Source of the DNA: Acidobacteriota bacterium
GTDB taxonomy: Bacteria; Acidobacteriota; Terriglobia; Terriglobales; Acidobacteriaceae
Length of the DNA: 64,000 nucleotides
Reading direction: 5' to 3'
Assembly: GCA_013289685.1 (NCBI GenBank)
Contig: JABCZL010000005.1
Coordinates: forward strand, 124,001 to 188,000
Shown here: piece after piece, positions 9,872 through 17,808 of the stretch
Layout: each line of letters opens with the position of its first letter
How positions within the stretch are numbered: the first letter of the stretch is position 1
Position numbers and translations under genes: made by a program
Notes under the pieces: generated by a model
Told to the model about the DNA's origin: nothing
Database searches by the model: none
What the model saw: only the letters and a program-made list of their open reading frames with translations

Positions 9872-10857
9872 GCGCCTGCCCGTGCACTAGTGGCCTTTCG
9901 AACTGTGATGCGGACGATGGTGTCCCAAGCGGGATCGCCCGGCTTGGGTTTTACGTTGAGCTGCTTACAGGCGCGCACCGTATCCAGGTATTCAGCGGTA
10001 CTGCTCTCGGCCCCGGAATCGAGTTCAGGATAGAGTGCGTCAACAATATTCTTATACTCTTGCCGTTGTTCCGGGTCGCCGCCGAAATGCTCGGCGGCGA
10101 TGTCCATCAGCCTCTCACGTGACGGAGCCGCTAGCTCCAGGGTGACGCAGCGCCGGAGAAAGGCGTTCGGCAGATCGCGCTCGTCGTTGGAGGTGATGAA
10201 AACCAATGGCGGAACCGCCTCTTTTTCGGGTTTTTTTGGCTTCGCCTCCACGAGAAGGTCGTTAAGATAGGGCACGGTAAATTGCGACGAGCCGATTGTC
10301 ACCAGCAAATTGTTTGGTACATCAGGATCGGCCTTGTCGATTTCGTCAATGAGGATGACGGCTTCTTCACCTAGTGTGGGGCTGGGATCAACTGGACCCT
10401 GCTCAGGGGTCTGCAGCAGCTTGAGCCCACGACGGCCGGCTAGCTCGGGATCGAAGGCCCACCAGAACGCTCTCGGCTCAATGTACTCTGCATCGGGCTT
10501 TAGAGTATTCGCGCCCGCATCGCGGAAACGTCGTAGTAGATCAAAGCGCCAAAGCAGATCCGTGTATTGCGTTTTGGAGGTGATGACCTCCTCGTAGTAC
10601 CGCCTTCCCATGCGCAGCGCCACATTTCTGGCCAAAGATGATTTGCCGGACCCCGATGGCCCACGCAATAGAATCGGCCGGCCGGTAGCTAGCCCAACGT
10701 TAACGGTCAGCTCGATATCGTCCGTGTAAAGGTACACAAGTCCGTCGCGCCGATCACCCAATCTGACGCGCTGCTTGACAATGCTGTTTCGCAACCTCGC
10801 GTCAGTTGCTTCACGGTCGAAAATCTTCGTGTATTCCAAAGTGGTTCCTCCGCTCAC
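9868..10857 (-). CDS. MoxR-family AAA+ ATPase
   Basis: 329 residues with Walker A GPSGSGKS at 66-73, Walker B VILIDE at 167-172 followed by IDKAD, and a sensor/arginine-finger segment TSNDERDLPNAFLRRC around 222-237, all in MoxR order. Hydrolyses ATP to remodel partner proteins, usually with a vWA adaptor, which is encoded directly downstream with a 4-nt overlap. The start also overlaps the TIR stop by 4 nt (ATGA at 10857). The context (TIR and SLATT upstream, vWA and PLD downstream) points to a conflict-system switch rather than a metabolic MoxR chaperone. The C-terminal AAA lid is short and the ISxRA-type tail is not obvious. Confidence 0.88.
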   Translation of the reverse strand: MSGGTTLEYTKIFDREATDARLRNSIVKQRVRLGDRRDGLVYLYTDDIELTVNVGLATGRPILLRGPSGSGKSSLARNVALRMGRRYYEEVITSKTQYTDLLWRFDLLRRFRDAGANTLKPDAEYIEPRAFWWAFDPELAGRRGLKLLQTPEQGPVDPSPTLGEEAVILIDEIDKADPDVPNNLLVTIGSSQFTVPYLNDLLVEAKPKKPEKEAVPPLVFITSNDERDLPNAFLRRCVTLELAAPSRERLMDIAAEHFGGDPEQRQEYKNIVDALYPELDSGAESSTAEYLDTVRACKQLNVKPKPGDPAWDTIVRITVRKATSARAGA

Positions 10858-12098
10858 CTGCTGGTTCTTAGTTCCAAGTCACGGAACGTAACGTACGCAT
10901 CCATCTCGTCGCTCGGCTCAAGGCATGGCCGCAGCCGCTGCACTTTCGGCAGCTTCTCATCCGGAGGCAAAGAAGTACCGGTCAGCAGGAACAGTGTGCA
11001 GGAAGGATAGTCGCTCATCAGTGCTTCAATGTCCGCCTCATCGGGAAGCTCCTGCCGCCCCTCTGGCGGAGGTAGAACGATGAACAGCGGCTCTCGGCCT
11101 TCTTTCTTATTGATGAAGCTGTCAATTATAGCGGGCTTCTTGCTGCCCACCGTCTTTTCCAGAGCAGCGCGGACCTGAGCCTTGAGGGAACCAGCTGAGT
11201 CTTCGCCCGCCGCGTTACTCAGGCGGATGAAGTACCAGGGAGGGTAGCCCGCTGTAGCGCGTGCGATTACAGCCGTGGCGGTGAACTCCTGCTCGCTAGC
11301 ATTGAGCGCCGCAGCGCGTGTTCCTTTCGGCCCTCTCGAGACTATGATGAGTGATCCCGCCAGTTCCCTATTCACCCAGGAACCTCGCAGCATGTCGATG
11401 ATGGCACGTACCCCTTCATTTGGGATCGCGCCCAGCAAGGGATTCAGCCCGTCTGCAAGCTTCTCCAATGGCGCTTGCAGCAGCAGCATCGCGACTTTCG
11501 AAGGCAGATCGCGCTTTGGGTTCCATGGTCCCAGGTCTTCGCCGAGTCTGTCAGCCACCTCGTTGAGGAGTGCCGGCCGGTTCACTCTTGCGAGCCATTC
11601 GGCAATCTTCTCCTCGAGCAAGGTCTGCGGTGTCTTTGCTTGTGCTAATCGCAAGGGGGCGAGCAGATCGGCGATGGCCTTGAAGAGGTCTGTGCCTTCA
11701 AGGCCTTTTAACCCTTGTATTTCGGTCAACGCCAGCGGACTGAACAGCTTGGACTGCTCTACCTCGCTTGAACGAAGACCTAGATAAATGGGAAGGAGAG
11801 GAAACTTTCCTAGACTCAGGGAATACCTCCAGGACAGGATGGTGGCTTCTTTCAGCACCCAAGGTGACGTAAGTGCCTTTGGGGTCAGCAAGATGATTGA
11901 AGCGTGACAATGGCCCATCCAGGTGTGCAGACAATTTCGCCACGGCTCCCCTCCTTCCAGGCGGGTCTCATCCAACAGGACGTCAAAGCCGTTAGTGTTC
12001 AAGTACTCCTCGAGATTCGCGAGGGTCTCGTGGGCGGCAGGATCGTTGCGTGCACTATGACTGATGAAGACAATCGGCCGGAATGGGAATTGGGTCAC
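10854..12098 (-). CDS. TIR-domain protein with C-terminal extension
   Basis: 414 residues. Residues ~7-130 are a TIR domain: PIVFISHSARND (beta-A and box 1), a FDVLLDE strand, the SIILLTPKALTSPW segment and a Glu at 84 (WVLKE) in the place of the catalytic NADase glutamate. TIR domains in bacterial defence degrade NAD+ or make cyclic-ADP-ribose signals. Residues ~140-215 are helical (adaptor-like, possibly an effector-associated domain), and ~240-400 form an alpha/beta domain I do not recognise. Overlaps the SLATT stop and the MoxR start by 4 nt each. Probably a second effector or signal generator of the operon. Confidence 0.85.
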   Translation of the reverse strand: MTQFPFRPIVFISHSARNDPAAHETLANLEEYLNTNGFDVLLDETRLEGGEPWRNCLHTWMGHCHASIILLTPKALTSPWVLKEATILSWRYSLSLGKFPLLPIYLGLRSSEVEQSKLFSPLALTEIQGLKGLEGTDLFKAIADLLAPLRLAQAKTPQTLLEEKIAEWLARVNRPALLNEVADRLGEDLGPWNPKRDLPSKVAMLLLQAPLEKLADGLNPLLGAIPNEGVRAIIDMLRGSWVNRELAGSLIIVSRGPKGTRAAALNASEQEFTATAVIARATAGYPPWYFIRLSNAAGEDSAGSLKAQVRAALEKTVGSKKPAIIDSFINKKEGREPLFIVLPPPEGRQELPDEADIEALMSDYPSCTLFLLTGTSLPPDEKLPKVQRLRPCLEPSDEMDAYVTFRDLELRTSR

Positions 12099-13024
12099 TG
12101 CCGATCTGCTCCGGCGATCCAGCCCTGATTCTCTTCCAGCAAAATGTTTTCGCAGGGTTCGACCAAATCACTAAGGTTCTTGGCACCCCCGGCTTGCCAA
12201 CGCGCCACGGCGCCGTCGAGCCGCTCGGCAGTTGCGCGATAGCTGATAGTAAGCCTCTCATAACGCTGCGCCAATGCATGTGCGGTGAGAGCGCCAGTGA
12301 TGGTCGTAATGACGGCCACCCAAGCGCCGTAAGTTTGAGTTCCGGTAAGAGTAACGGCGGCACCCAGCAGAGCTCCAAGGATCGCGAGCGTAAGCACTGC
12401 ACCGTTCAATAAGTTCAGCGTTCTGATGTACTGATTCGAGCGATCATGGAAAAACTTCACGTTCCCCTTGGGTCCGCTGACTCGCTCATCGAGGTACGCC
12501 GCTGCATCCAGGAGACCAGGAATAGTTGTGCTTGGTTGAGGGTCAACGGCGTACTTCTGGTAGGGCTCGAGTTTCTTAAGAATTTCCTCGCGCCGATTCA
12601 GGAGTTCGAGATCCGGATTCGAAGAGGAATAGGGGCCCGTTTGCGTGCGGTATCGATAGATCTCCCGCTTCAAGGATTCGGAGCCAGCGCGAGACAGAAC
12701 CCATGCCTGCGTGCGTTCGTGCCCGAGCTTCCACTGTCGAACTACTGCGGCAACGGCGAGAGCAGCTGCTCCCAGATAGCCGAGCGCCATTGCCAGTCCT
12801 GAATGCGTTGCGTGTGCTGCCTTGATTTGCTCTATCTGAGAGACGTGGGCGAGTTGCGCAGCCAAAGTTTCCAGGATCGCGCCCAACACCCCCAGGCACA
12901 GCACGGTGCGCTGTGCCAGCTCAATGCTGCTCTTTAGGGATCCCGCGGCACCCGACCAGCGCTTCTGGTCACCGATGACGGTTGACAGAACGCTACCTGC
13001 CGCCTGAGGGCCACTGGCTACCAT
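12095..13024 (-). CDS. SLATT/DUF4231-type membrane protein with two 2TM units
   Basis: The ATG at 13024 is chosen because GGGAGGAG sits 5-8 nt upstream; an in-frame extension to 13153 has no ribosome site. 309 residues with hydrophobic helices at ~39-56, 78-95, 208-228 and 234-250, i.e. two helical hairpins. Each pair is next to a charged amphipathic segment (ERTQAWVLSRAGSESLKREIYRY; ERLTISYRATAERLDGAVARW), the hallmark of SLATT-superfamily domains (R..A..L...YR followed by two TM). SLATT proteins are predicted pore-forming effectors in nucleotide-signal and NTPase conflict systems. First gene of the five-gene operon; stop overlaps the TIR start (ATGA). Confidence 0.8.
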   Translation of the reverse strand: MVASGPQAAGSVLSTVIGDQKRWSGAAGSLKSSIELAQRTVLCLGVLGAILETLAAQLAHVSQIEQIKAAHATHSGLAMALGYLGAAALAVAAVVRQWKLGHERTQAWVLSRAGSESLKREIYRYRTQTGPYSSSNPDLELLNRREEILKKLEPYQKYAVDPQPSTTIPGLLDAAAYLDERVSGPKGNVKFFHDRSNQYIRTLNLLNGAVLTLAILGALLGAAVTLTGTQTYGAWVAVITTITGALTAHALAQRYERLTISYRATAERLDGAVARWQAGGAKNLSDLVEPCENILLEENQGWIAGADRQ

Positions 13025-13300
13025 TACACTCCTCCCTTTCTCGTTTTGCCGTAATCTATACAGCAATGCTGAAGAAAAAGCAGCAAAAAAAGCTGCCTGC
13101 CTGATCCCAATCGCTGGAAGGCGCCGGAGTGACGCGGCGGAACGTCGTTGCACTTACGATCGCTCACTTAACTATCCATCAAACGTCAGCAATTTTCCAT
13201 CTGCGCTGTAAGCGTCATCACAGGACCTTGAACGCTTTTTCGGGAAGGCGCCGGTAGCAATCGGCTGCTAACGTAAAGGCGCTCCGATGCGGAACATTTT

Positions 13301-13650
13301 GGGCCAGGTAGTCCAACCAGGCCAGGTTTGAAAAGTCGTTTTGACTTTCTTGAGTGAGTAATTCACGTTTTTTGCGATACAGTGTGCGATGGGTCTATGC
13401 GATGCGGCTGCAAATCCTGCGATTGCAACACGGAAAAGGCTTCGAAGGATAGTGAAACCGTCACTCAAATCGTGAAAACTACTTTTCTAAGCCGGCCAAC
13501 CCGGCCAACCCGGCCACTTTTGTTTCACAAACGTTCCACGAGGCCGACCTGGCCAGCAAAAGGTCTCGTTATCCTAAGCACGATTTCTCCTCATTGCATA
13601 TATCTGCCTACCGAGGGAATAAGTCGGCCAACCCGGCCAACCCGGCCGGA
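13301..13650. repeat. iteron-like repeats, candidate satellite replication origin
   Basis: The unit GGCCAACCCGGCCAACCCGGCC occurs twice nearly perfectly (about 13493-13515 and 13624-13648). A diverged version lies around 13540-13556. A degenerate inverted copy at 13301-13360 also shares the flanking AAAACnACTTTTC and ACTCA segments with 13459-13517. AT-richer DNA lies between the units. It sits in the divergent intergenic region upstream of the PrimPol-helicase module, where P4-like satellites and plasmids carry their origins. The repeats give a spurious Pro-Thr-Arg repeat reading frame, which I do not call a gene. Confidence 0.4.
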
Positions 13651-13675
13651 AGCCGCACCCAGCACGCCTTTCCAC

Positions 13676-13705
13676 TTGACAGCCTCATGATTAGCTCTGT
13701 AATAT
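13676..13705 (+). promoter_or_regulatory. sigma70-type promoter for the satellite module
   Basis: Perfect TTGACA at 13676-13681 and TAATAT at 13700-13705 with an 18-nt spacer. Predicted transcription start about 13712, leaving a ~180-nt untranslated leader before the zinc-finger gene at 13893. It is the best consensus promoter I see in the accessory block. Confidence 0.65.
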
Positions 13706-13748
13706 CTAGGGTTGTAAGACAGACGGCTCACTGATTGAGCTAAGCTCC

Positions 13749-13770
13749 GGTTTCGGTTGAAAACCAAACC
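13749..13770 (+). promoter_or_regulatory. hairpin in the leader RNA
   Basis: GGTTT-C-GGTT, a GAA loop, then AACC-AAACC: a 9-bp stem with one bulged C, about 40 nt downstream of the predicted start of transcription. No U-run follows, so it is not a classical terminator. It may act as leader structure or a protein/RNA binding site. Confidence 0.35.
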
Positions 13771-13892
13771 CCTGCGGCATCAGGATCAACTGCCAACCAG
13801 CACCGCGTCCGAAAAGAAGGCCGGTGGCCTGAAGTAAAGCGACCTCGGAGCATCAAGTAGCGGGAAAGACTCCTGCCACTTCGAGGCGCTAG

Positions 13893-14564
13893 ATGAACTC
13901 CGAAAACTTAAACGACTCACAAGCAACGGCAGAACTATGCCCGGATGCTGCTGTCCGCTTATTCCCACGCGAAGACCCGCGCAACGGCTACTTAGCTGTC
14001 AAACGCGATGGAGTCTGGGTGCGGTTGTGTCCTTGGTGCGAGGAACCTCTTCCACCTGCGAAGCGTAAGCCGTTCAAATTCTGTAACAACAAAGGCTTGT
14101 GCAGGAAGAATTTTGAGAGACACGGTGGCCTGAGCAAAAGTGAATGGGGTGAGAAGCAGAATGCGATCTGGGAGCGCAGCCTCCTACGCACACGCACTTC
14201 GCAGTGGGTCTACATCATGGGTTCTGTCGATATAGGTTTCAGGCAATCCGGCTTCGATCATAAGGAGAGTTGTGCCAAGAAGTCTGTTGTCAGACCCATT
14301 CTGGTTTCAGTCGGATGCGGCGGTTATCAGAGTAACAACAGCAATGAAGTGTTGAGTGCTCCTAAAGGCAGCTTGGCGACCACCCCTCGCCCGGTCACCC
14401 ATCAGGTGGATTACCTTGACAGGCCGGTTGTGCCTGAGCCGACACCAACCATCACTGGATGGGAGCGTGGTGCAGTTGTGCACAAAGGTAGGACAGGCAT
14501 ACGGCGAATCGAGCGTAAAAAGGGAGAGGCAGCATTCAGAATTCGTACCTCATATGGGACGTGA
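13893..14564 (+). CDS. hypothetical zinc-finger protein of the satellite module
   Basis: 223 residues, first gene after the TTGACA/TAATAT promoter. Cys spacing CPWCEEPL...KFCNNKGLCRKNFERH (residues ~46-77) suggests a small treble-clef or ribbon-type zinc site; the KRKPFKFC segment resembles the zinc motif of proteins that recognise nucleic acid ends. The C-terminal ~100 residues are low-complexity and basic. No strong SD precedes the ATG, and an internal start is possible. It is in the place where satellites carry small regulators, upstream of the primase. Not recognised as a named family. Confidence 0.55.
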   Translation: MNSENLNDSQATAELCPDAAVRLFPREDPRNGYLAVKRDGVWVRLCPWCEEPLPPAKRKPFKFCNNKGLCRKNFERHGGLSKSEWGEKQNAIWERSLLRTRTSQWVYIMGSVDIGFRQSGFDHKESCAKKSVVRPILVSVGCGGYQSNNSNEVLSAPKGSLATTPRPVTHQVDYLDRPVVPEPTPTITGWERGAVVHKGRTGIRRIERKKGEAAFRIRTSYGT

Positions 14565-14686
14565 CGATGGCGAGGGAGAAAGCGATGCTTAGGGGAGAGT
14601 ACACAAGTAGTTAGCTAGTCAACTTTAGTTGTTCACGGCCTCAGCCAACGCTGGGGCCCTTTTCTTTTGTAGTGAAAGGCACCAAC

Positions 14687-16834
14687 ATGAATGAAACCCA
14701 ATTCATAGTCAAAGACTGGAAAGCGCAACTCAGGTATTTTCCCTGCTACTCGACTGAGGGCAAGGAATGCGCCTGCGGTCAAGCCGACTGCGACAAGCAA
14801 GGGAAGCATCCTGCCGTAGACGGTTGGCAGCGCAAAGCGACCAACAACCCTGAGCAGGTAGAGAAGTGGCGCAATGATCCGAAGATCAACCTTGCCATCG
14901 CCTGTGGTCGTGCCTCGAATCTCTTCGTGTTGGATGTTGATAGCCCCTATGGTCCTATCTCGGTTGCCGAACTCGAAAAGGAAAATGAGCCGCTGCCTGC
15001 CACCTTTACCGTCAAGACCGGCAACGGCTCGCAGCTCTATTTCCAGTACCCGAGCACCCTTTTGCCGAACTCGGTGAAGTTTGTTCCTGACCTCGATACA
15101 CGATCCGAAGGCGGCTACGTCATCGCAGCCGGTGCGCGTCACAAGTCCGGGGCAATGTACACCGTCGTCAGAGATGTCCCACCCGCTGTGATGCCGGAAT
15201 GGTTGGTGAAGAAAATTCTGAGCGGCAAAGAAAGAGGTCGGAAGAATGGAATGGGAGTTGTTGTTCCCGAAGGTGGTCTTCAGAGGGGATCACGCAACAA
15301 CGACATTTTCAAACTGGCCGCAGCGTTGCATCACAAGAAGTTTTCCATGGATGCGGCAAGAGAAGCGTTGCTCATTGAAAACGGAAAGGCCGAGCAACCG
15401 CTTCCTGAGCATGAGGTGCTGACAGCACTCAAATCCGCCTACGGCTACCCGACCGATGACCGGGCACCGCTTGACCTGAGCGATCAAGGTCTGACAGATG
15501 AATTTCTGGCCAGCAAGCCGTTGCTGAGGTACATCACAGACGATCAAAGTTGGGTTGGTTATTTGAATGGCTTGTGGCTGTCGAAGGAAACCCCGACGCA
15601 TGAAATCGGAGAAGTGCTCAAGAGATTGGAACCGGCAGACATCCCCGACCTAAGGAAAGCAGCCGCGATTCACCACCGCCTGTACTCCAAGACCGCTGTG
15701 TCGGCTGTAACTTTCTTTGCCATTTCGAGGCCAGAACTCGGAATCACTGCGGGTGAGTTTGATCCTGACCCTTGGTTGCTTGGGTTGCCTAAGGGCAACG
15801 TGCTGGATTTACATACAGGTGAACCCCGAGAGGCTTCACCTTACGACCTAATCACACGCACGCTGTCTGTCGTCCCTGAGGGAAAGTGCGAACGTTGGTT
15901 GGAATATCTCAAGCAGACTCACCCCAACGACCCTGAAGTGATCGCCTACCTTCAAAGGCTTGTTGGGTATTGGCTGACCTCTGACACCCGCGAAGACATG
16001 GTTGCATTCTTCATCGGTGTAGGCGGCTCCGGAAAGGGAACCTTTGCCGATCCGTTGCAAAAGTTGTTAGGGCAGTACTGCATTTCGATTCCGATTGGGA
16101 TGCTGCTAGAGGAGACGAATGAAGACCGCAGGCTGAATTACATCGCACGGCTTTGCGGGGCAAGGCTGGCCGTCTGCAACGAAGGCTCAAAGATGCGGAG
16201 GCTTGATTCGCGCGGCCTCAAGATGCTCACAGGCGGTGGTTGGGCCACAGGTCGCAGGTTGGGACAGCAACCGATTGAGTTCAAGCAGAGCCACAAGATT
16301 TTGATTCTGGCGAACGACAACCCTGTGTTGGAACTGGACGAGGCCTTAAAGCAACGTGTTCATGTGGTGCCGTTCAATCAGAAATTTCGGGGTGAGCAAC
16401 GCGAGGAAAAAGGTCTTCGGGAGATATTTTGCGAGCCGGAGAACTTGGCGGGAATCGCGCAGTGGGCAGTTGAGGGATGCCTAGCTTGGCAAAGAGATGG
16501 GCTTCGCCCGCCTGCGTCGGTTACGGCTACGACCGAACAGTACTTCAAGGACGTGGATTTCTTCGAGCAATTCTTGCAGGACGTGACTGAGGAAGACCCA
16601 AGCTTCTTTGAGGGTACTGAGAACTTGTTTCGAGGTTATGCAGGTTGGTGCAATCGGAACGGGTACACCGACAAATTCACAATTGGGTCAACAACTTCCT
16701 TTGCTGCCACTCTCAAGAGCAAACGCCCGGGTCTGAAGGGGGTCAAGGCTAGTCAAGGATCAAAACGTGTACGCGGATTTACGGGAATCAGGCTGCTAGG
16801 AAACCAACAAGCAGAATTTGGAGAACAAATATGA
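14687..16834 (+). CDS. PrimPol-SF3 helicase (P4-alpha-like replication protein)
   Basis: 715 residues. The ATG at 14687 is preferred over the GTG at 14672 because GAAAGG is 7 nt upstream. An N-terminal CxC...C...GKHP motif (C28, C30, C35, H41) is followed by a bifunctional primase/polymerase domain with the metal-binding VLDVD (D83, D85) and an SQLYFQYP strand. The C-terminal half is an SF3/D5-like helicase: Walker A GVGGSGKGT at 444-452, then an ARLAVCNEGSK segment, the KMLTGGG motif and ILILANDNP as sensor. Primes and unwinds DNA at a cognate origin for autonomous replication. Typical of P4-like satellites and integrative plasmids; downstream gene overlaps by 4 nt. Confidence 0.9.
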   Translation: MNETQFIVKDWKAQLRYFPCYSTEGKECACGQADCDKQGKHPAVDGWQRKATNNPEQVEKWRNDPKINLAIACGRASNLFVLDVDSPYGPISVAELEKENEPLPATFTVKTGNGSQLYFQYPSTLLPNSVKFVPDLDTRSEGGYVIAAGARHKSGAMYTVVRDVPPAVMPEWLVKKILSGKERGRKNGMGVVVPEGGLQRGSRNNDIFKLAAALHHKKFSMDAAREALLIENGKAEQPLPEHEVLTALKSAYGYPTDDRAPLDLSDQGLTDEFLASKPLLRYITDDQSWVGYLNGLWLSKETPTHEIGEVLKRLEPADIPDLRKAAAIHHRLYSKTAVSAVTFFAISRPELGITAGEFDPDPWLLGLPKGNVLDLHTGEPREASPYDLITRTLSVVPEGKCERWLEYLKQTHPNDPEVIAYLQRLVGYWLTSDTREDMVAFFIGVGGSGKGTFADPLQKLLGQYCISIPIGMLLEETNEDRRLNYIARLCGARLAVCNEGSKMRRLDSRGLKMLTGGGWATGRRLGQQPIEFKQSHKILILANDNPVLELDEALKQRVHVVPFNQKFRGEQREEKGLREIFCEPENLAGIAQWAVEGCLAWQRDGLRPPASVTATTEQYFKDVDFFEQFLQDVTEEDPSFFEGTENLFRGYAGWCNRNGYTDKFTIGSTTSFAATLKSKRPGLKGVKASQGSKRVRGFTGIRLLGNQQAEFGEQI

Positions 16835-17082
16835 GCTTACGTGATGACGAAATCCAGCTAAAGCGGTTGAAGCTGAAGCTGTCAATCAACCGATACCTCT
16901 TGAAGTGGGGCAAGCAGTACGCCAACCAACTCTATTTCATGCTCCGTTGCGACGATCTGGAGTTTTATGAGTCCGTGGTCGCTGAAATGGTTGTTGAAGG
17001 GTTACTTACCAAATCGCTTGGCAGCAAAGGTGCCGTGATTCTGGTGTGCCACGATATGACGCAGGGGGTGGAGCATGCCTGA
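16831..17082 (+). CDS. small hypothetical protein coupled to primase
   Basis: 83 residues, starting in an ATGA overlap with the primase stop, so translation is coupled. Predicted mostly helical with a basic N-terminus and a possible winged-helix-like pattern (LYFMLRCDDLEFYESVVAEMVVEGLLTK, then a short strand pair). This resembles small replication or regulatory accessory proteins, but no family is recognised. The gene following it starts inside its last codons (8-nt overlap). Confidence 0.6.
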   Translation: MSLRDDEIQLKRLKLKLSINRYLLKWGKQYANQLYFMLRCDDLEFYESVVAEMVVEGLLTKSLGSKGAVILVCHDMTQGVEHA

Positions 17083-17275
17083 AATCTTGACCATAGATAT
17101 GCTGGCCGATTTGCTTCACATGACTCCCCGGCAAATTTACGAGATGACATCGAGGCGTGGGCAAAGTAAGCCTAACGCACTGCCTCTGCTGCGCGTCAAC
17201 GGCAACATTCGCTTCCGAAAGAGCGACATTGAAACTTGGCTTGCAATACTGGCCGGGGAAAGAGAGGCAGCATGA
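17075..17275 (+). CDS. AlpA/Xis-like helix-turn-helix protein
   Basis: 66 residues with the excisionase/MerR-type winged HTH pattern: ILTIDMLADLLHMTPRQIYEMT (HTH), LPLLRVNGNIRFRKSDIETWL (wing and closing helix). Such proteins bind att sites or regulate element transcription. It overlaps the preceding gene by 8 nt and the next by 4 nt (ATGA), so it belongs to the replication/packaging operon. A paralogue with the same layout is at 26904-27104 beside the tRNA junction. Confidence 0.8.
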   Translation: MPEILTIDMLADLLHMTPRQIYEMTSRRGQSKPNALPLLRVNGNIRFRKSDIETWLAILAGEREAA

Positions 17276-17808
17276 GCAGGCCACGCGGAAACAAAACATC
17301 GAAGGCCGAAATAGCCGAACGTCAGTCTCGCGCCTTGGAGTTGATGAAGACAGGTGAGACGCAGGACGCGATTGCGGAAATACTTGGAATTAGCCGCACG
17401 ACCTTCTGGCGTGACTTGCAAGCAATTGAAGCCCGTTACGTCGAAGGTACCAAAGAAGACGTTGCTGCCTTCAAGAAATCTCAGTACGAAGCGCTGATCC
17501 GTATTGAATCGGCAACAGCCGAAGGCAGCATTGAGCCTGAAGTCGCTAACGCTTTGGTGCGCGTCCGTGATTCGGTCGCCAGGTTGCTTGGTTTGAATGC
17601 GCCAACCAAAAGCATCTCGGCCAACGTCAACGTGGATCAACCAGTCATCCCCGTTGAGCACCAGCTGGAATACCTCAACGCTTTTGCCGGTTTGTATGAA
17701 GATGAGCGACTTGAAGAGTTGGACCGGGTGAAGGGTCGCAAGCGCATCTGTCGCGTGGTGATGGATGCAACCTGGGGCGAGAAAGCTTTACCGGAGAGTG
17801 GATCATGA
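17272..17808 (+). CDS. terminase small subunit-like DNA-binding protein
   Basis: 178 residues from the ATG at 17272, where ATGA overlaps the upstream stop; the longer frame to 17236 lies inside the upstream gene. An N-terminal HTH (ETQDAIAEILGISRTTFWRDLQAIE) is followed by a helical oligomerisation region. The position directly before, and overlapping by 4 nt with, a large terminase gene supports a small terminase role in recognising packaging DNA. Could instead be a plain HTH regulator. Confidence 0.65.
   Translation: MSRPRGNKTSKAEIAERQSRALELMKTGETQDAIAEILGISRTTFWRDLQAIEARYVEGTKEDVAAFKKSQYEALIRIESATAEGSIEPEVANALVRVRDSVARLLGLNAPTKSISANVNVDQPVIPVEHQLEYLNAFAGLYEDERLEELDRVKGRKRICRVVMDATWGEKALPESGS

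Noticed and set aside
13025..13153. Upstream extension of the SLATT gene
   Set aside because: Strong GGGAGGAG before the ATG at 13024; the extension has no ribosome site.
13490..13650. Possible short CRISPR array
   Set aside because: Only two strong units, 10-11 nt internal periodicity and no equal-length spacers; fits iterons, not CRISPR.
13382..13690. Reading frame with Pro-Thr-Arg repeats
   Set aside because: The repeats are the iteron-like DNA; no SD, no conserved domain.
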